16,571 nucleotides of DNA, taken from positions 1-16,571 of the forward strand of contig NZ_JXTE01000112.1 of assembly GCF_000972385.1 (NCBI RefSeq), written 5' to 3'. The stretch's first letter is position 1; each line of letters opens with the position of its first letter. Source of the stretch: Streptomyces sp. WM6386. GTDB lineage: Bacteria > Actinomycetota > Actinomycetes > Streptomycetales > Streptomycetaceae. A program made the translations under genes and the position numbers. The notes beneath the pieces were generated by a model. The model was not told the origin of the DNA. It worked only from the letters and a program-made list of their open reading frames with translations, and searched no databases. This document shows, one piece after another, positions 15,032 through 16,571 of this stretch.

Positions 15032-15079
15032 TTTGTCTGGTTTAACGCTCTGGAACCCGGTGTCCCTGTCTTCCGCTCT

Positions 15080-15096
15080 CCGACCCACGCGGTCGG
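15080..15096 (-). promoter_or_regulatory. rpsJ leader hairpin nearest the gene
   Basis: CCGACC (15080-15085) and GGTCGG (15091-15096) form a perfect 6-bp stem with a 5-base loop, about 65 bases before the rpsJ start. Further up, the 8-base sequence CCCCTTGT (plus strand) is repeated at 15125-15132 and 15140-15147, and CCTTTGTCTGG at 15030-15040 resembles CCCTTGTCTGG after the second copy. Confidence 0.5.
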
Positions 15097-15257
15097 GTGT
15101 GTCGCGCTCTTACTGACACAGATGCCCCTTGTTCGAGCACCCCTTGTCTGGGAGCACGGCCCTTCCGGAACCGCAAGCCGAGGACGAAAGGTCCACCGGG
15201 TGCCTGGCCTGTGCCGTACCTTGCTTCCCGAAAGATTCCCGTACGTCCGCCCCAGCG

Positions 15258-15375
15258 CTGCCGTATGGCAGTTAGGGCGACGAGTACTGTGGGACTCGCT
15301 TCCGGTCCTCCCGGCGGGAGGCGCGCAGCATCAACACTCGACCGAGCAACTCGGACAGTCTGCCATATGGGGCAG
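15258..15375 (-). promoter_or_regulatory. Cluster of four hairpins in the 5' half of the rpsJ leader
   Basis: From the promoter downstream: CTGCC/GGCAG (15360-15375, loop 6), CCGAG/CTCGG (15342-15354, loop 3), CCTCCC/GGGAGG (15307-15321, loop 3) and CTGCC/GGCAG (15258-15271, loop 4), all perfect. The first and last share a near-identical 11-base motif, CTGCC(A/G)TATGG on the plus strand, 102 bases apart. The leader position fits a site of ribosomal-protein autoregulation such as by L4, but the sequence does not show this; the structures could also govern transcription attenuation or mRNA stability. Confidence 0.6.
15272..15331 (-). CDS. Possible 19-residue leader peptide in the rpsJ leader
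   Basis: A short frame reads MLRASRREDRKRVPQYSSP and stops with TAA exactly one base before the leader hairpin at 15258-15271. Six of 19 residues are Arg or Lys, and one leader hairpin (15307-15321) lies inside the frame. No good ribosome binding site precedes the ATG; an in-frame GTG two codons upstream is an alternative. I do not recognise it as a known leader peptide. The stop-hairpin geometry resembles attenuators, but the frame may be chance in GC-rich DNA. Confidence 0.25.
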   Translation of the reverse strand: MLRASRREDRKRVPQYSSP

Positions 15376-15398
15376 GGCCACCGCCAATCGAGCCGGAG

Positions 15399-15426
15399 AC
15401 AATACCCGGAGCGTGACGTAGGTCAA
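15399..15426 (-). promoter_or_regulatory. Vegetative promoter of the S10 block (rpsJ promoter)
   Basis: On the minus strand TTGACC (15421-15426) is followed after 16 bases by TATTGT (15399-15404). This fits the TTGAC(A)-N16-18-TANNNT consensus of the main streptomycete sigma factor (HrdB) well. Transcription would start near 15391, followed by a GC-rich discriminator (CTCCGG), which is common in growth-rate-controlled promoters. It gives rpsJ a leader of about 375 bases. Confidence 0.75.
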
Positions 15427-15430
15427 ACCT

Positions 15431-15720
15431 GAGGCCCTGAGCCCGTCCCCCTTCACCCTGGGGGCAGCGACGCGGCACCTCGGCCGAAGACGTGGCGCGG
15501 ATCACCGCTCGGCCCTGGGCCCCGCCAGCCGCTGCACCGCCGCCCCGGACACCCGGCTCGCAGGCTGTCGGCGGCAAGGGCGCCCCGAATCGCCTGGACC
15601 CGATACGCAGCCGCCACCGTCCTCCGAGAACCCGCACTCCGGTGCCACGGGCGATCTCCCCAAGGACCACGGGAGAGAAAGAACCCGCACCAAGCCCCAC
15701 CCCTCCTCCCGCCCGCGCAG
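15431..15720. other. Intergenic stretch without a recognisable gene
   Basis: These roughly 290 bases lie between the divergent rpsJ and HTH-gene control regions. Several open frames cross it on both strands, but they read as low-complexity Arg/Pro/Gly sequence with no family motif and no ribosome binding site, as expected from GC-rich non-coding DNA. I see no tRNA, repeat array or mobile element in it. Confidence 0.6.
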
Positions 15721-15721
15721 C

Positions 15722-15737
15722 TCACCCGCCCGGGTGA
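15722..15737. repeat. Perfect inverted repeat upstream of the HTH-gene promoter
   Basis: TCACCCG (15722-15728) and CGGGTGA (15731-15737) are perfect inverted copies two bases apart. They lie about 45 bases before the candidate -10 box of the HTH gene. The shape fits a dimeric regulator site, possibly autoregulation by the HTH protein, or a short hairpin; neither is proven. Confidence 0.4.
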
Positions 15738-15778
15738 ACATCACCAACTCAGCTGGATTTCGGCCCGGTTGCTTGCCC

Positions 15779-15784
15779 TACTCT
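15779..15784 (+). promoter_or_regulatory. Candidate -10 box for the HTH gene
   Basis: TACTCT fits the TANNNT pattern of streptomycete vegetative -10 boxes. The region 17-18 bases upstream (GATTTC) is a poor -35. If used, transcription would start near 15791 and give a leader of about 95 bases containing both hairpins described below. Confidence 0.35.
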
Positions 15785-15820
15785 CAGCGCAACGCAGCAA
15801 CACAACCGCACACATGCAAC

Positions 15821-15883
15821 GGCCCCCGCCGGGACGGCAATCCCGATGCGAGGGCCTGACCACCAAGGAAGAGAACAGCTTCC
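15821..15883 (+). promoter_or_regulatory. Structured leader of the HTH gene with a masked ribosome binding site
   Basis: The first hairpin pairs GGCCCCCGC (15821-15829) with GCGAGGGCC (15848-15856) with one mismatch, then CGGGA (15830-15834) with TCCCG (15841-15845) around the 6-base loop CGGCAA. The second pairs GGAAG (15867-15871), the likely ribosome binding site, with CTTCC (15879-15883) around a 7-base loop. The start codon follows two bases after. I have the impression that similar leaders precede related HTH genes in other streptomycetes, but this is memory, not a search. It could be a translational switch. Confidence 0.5.
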
Positions 15884-15885
15884 CG

Positions 15886-16571
15886 ATGGACACCGAAAAC
15901 CCTAGCGCGCCCCCGCGCGCCCAGTCCCGTATCGCGGGCAAAAACCACCCTCACGCGGGCCTCGCCCACGACAACGCCCGCCACACCACCCGCTTCACGG
16001 TGATCGGCAACCACCTCGCCCAGCACCAGGAGCTCTCCGGCCTCGCCATCGGACTGGCCGTCTACATCCAGTCCCTCCCCGCAGGCGCCCGCGTCGACAT
16101 CGACACCCTCGCCGCCCGCTTCCCCGAGGGCAGGACCCGTATCTCCGCCGCCCTGCGCGAACTCGAAGCCCACGGCTATCTGCGCCGCGAGCGCAAACGC
16201 CTCCCCAACGGCCGCATCGTCACCCGCCCGACCTCCTGCAACCGCCCCGGCCACCATGCCGAGCCGCACACCCCGAGGCCACGGCCCACCCGGGACGACC
16301 GGCCTCCCCGCAGAAAGCTCCCACCGGTCCCGCAGCCCGCCTGTCCCTCCCCCACCCTCCTCCGGACAGCCACCGACCTCCTCGCCGGCCTACGCCGCCG
16401 CGACCCCCGCATCCTCCTCTCCGCCACCGACGCCGACCACCTCGCCCCCGGCGTCGCCGCCTGGCTGGAGCGCGAGATCGCCCCCACCGCCGTAGCACGC
16501 GCCCTCACCGCGGACCTGCCACCGGAAGACCTGTGCCGCCCGGCCGCCCTGCTGGCCCACCGCCTCACGGA
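15886..16571 (+). CDS. Winged helix-turn-helix DNA-binding protein, 5' part (runs off the right edge)
   Basis: The frame stays open for 228 codons and runs off the window. The product starts MDTENPSAPPRAQSRIAGKN. Residues about 38-118 look like a winged helix: helix LSGLAIGLAVYIQSLPAG, then DIDTLAARFPEGRTRISAAL as the helix-turn-helix, RELEAHGYLRRERKRLPNGR as recognition helix end and wing, and PTSCNRP. A Pro/Arg-rich linker (about 119-155) precedes a second helical region (LLRTATDLLAGLRRRDPRIL onward). It resembles uncharacterised HTH proteins common in Streptomyces; target and role are unknown. An in-frame ATG at 15814 would add 24 residues but lies before the leader hairpins and has no ribosome binding site. 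The gene is divergent from rpsJ. Confidence 0.85.
   Translation, partial: MDTENPSAPPRAQSRIAGKNHPHAGLAHDNARHTTRFTVIGNHLAQHQELSGLAIGLAVYIQSLPAGARVDIDTLAARFPEGRTRISAALRELEAHGYLRRERKRLPNGRIVTRPTSCNRPGHHAEPHTPRPRPTRDDRPPRRKLPPVPQPACPSPTLLRTATDLLAGLRRRDPRILLSATDADHLAPGVAAWLEREIAPTAVARALTADLPPEDLCRPAALLAHRLT

Noticed and set aside
15125..15147. Two copies of CCCCTTGT with a 15-base period as a possible operator pair or repeat array.
   Set aside because: Only two short copies on one strand side; noted within the leader but not enough for a separate claim, and there is no CRISPR-like repeat-spacer structure.
15453..15747. Several overlapping minus-strand frames of 80-140 codons in the gap upstream of rpsJ.
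   Set aside because: No recognisable domain, no ribosome binding site, and they overlap each other and the control region. Only the terminal 19-codon frame was kept, at low confidence.
15814..15885. Upstream in-frame ATG of the HTH gene at 15814.
   Set aside because: No ribosome binding site precedes it and the extra 24 codons would pass through the conserved-looking leader hairpins; the ATG at 15886 is preferred.
15784..16269. A 161-codon minus-strand frame opposite the HTH gene.
   Set aside because: It is antisense to the winged-helix frame, which has a clear domain and open reading to the window edge.

Overview
The window is the S10-spc-alpha ribosomal protein gene cluster of a high-GC actinomycete, almost certainly Streptomyces or a close relative. 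The evidence is the near-total G/C at third codon positions, the protein sequences (for example a 37-residue L36, a 61-residue zinc-type S14 and an S3 with an RGG/Ala-Pro tail), the gene order, and the lack of rpsD between rpsK and rpoA. All 29 cluster genes are on the minus strand, so transcription runs from high to low coordinates.

Layout in transcription order. A TTGACC-16-TATTGT promoter (about 15426 to 15399) starts a leader of roughly 375 nt holding several hairpins and a possible 19-codon leader peptide. The S10 block follows: rpsJ, rplC, rplD, rplW, rplB, rpsS, rplV, rpsC, rplP, rpmC, rpsQ (15015 to 9629). Two strong hairpins at 9557-9625 mark the S10/spc boundary. The spc block is rplN, rplX, rplE, rpsN, rpsH, rplF, rplR, rpsE, rpmD, rplO (9528 to 5232). 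A 15-bp perfect hairpin and a structured leader separate it from secY-adk. A two-tier hairpin follows adk, then map, then a gap with a terminator-like hairpin inside a Streptomyces-type dispersed repeat and a candidate infA promoter. The alpha block is infA, rpmJ, rpsM, rpsK and the first 92 codons of rpoA, which runs off the left edge.

The genes form one functional unit: ribosomal proteins of both subunits, the protein-export channel (SecY), an essential nucleotide kinase (Adk), N-terminal methionine removal (Map), initiation (IF1) and the RNA polymerase alpha subunit. Many neighbours overlap by one base (TGATG or TAATG), which suggests translational coupling.

On the plus strand at the right edge is the 5' part of a winged-helix DNA-binding protein gene of a kind I associate with Streptomyces. 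Its leader carries a long hairpin and a second small hairpin that would bury its ribosome binding site.

The coding content is ordinary. The parts worth a second look are the non-coding ones: the rpsJ leader, the HTH-gene leader, the perfect hairpins between blocks that mostly lack U tracts, and the dispersed repeat after map. I found no CRISPR array, transposase, tRNA, rRNA or defence system. The long opposite-strand open frames inside the ribosomal genes are composition artefacts.
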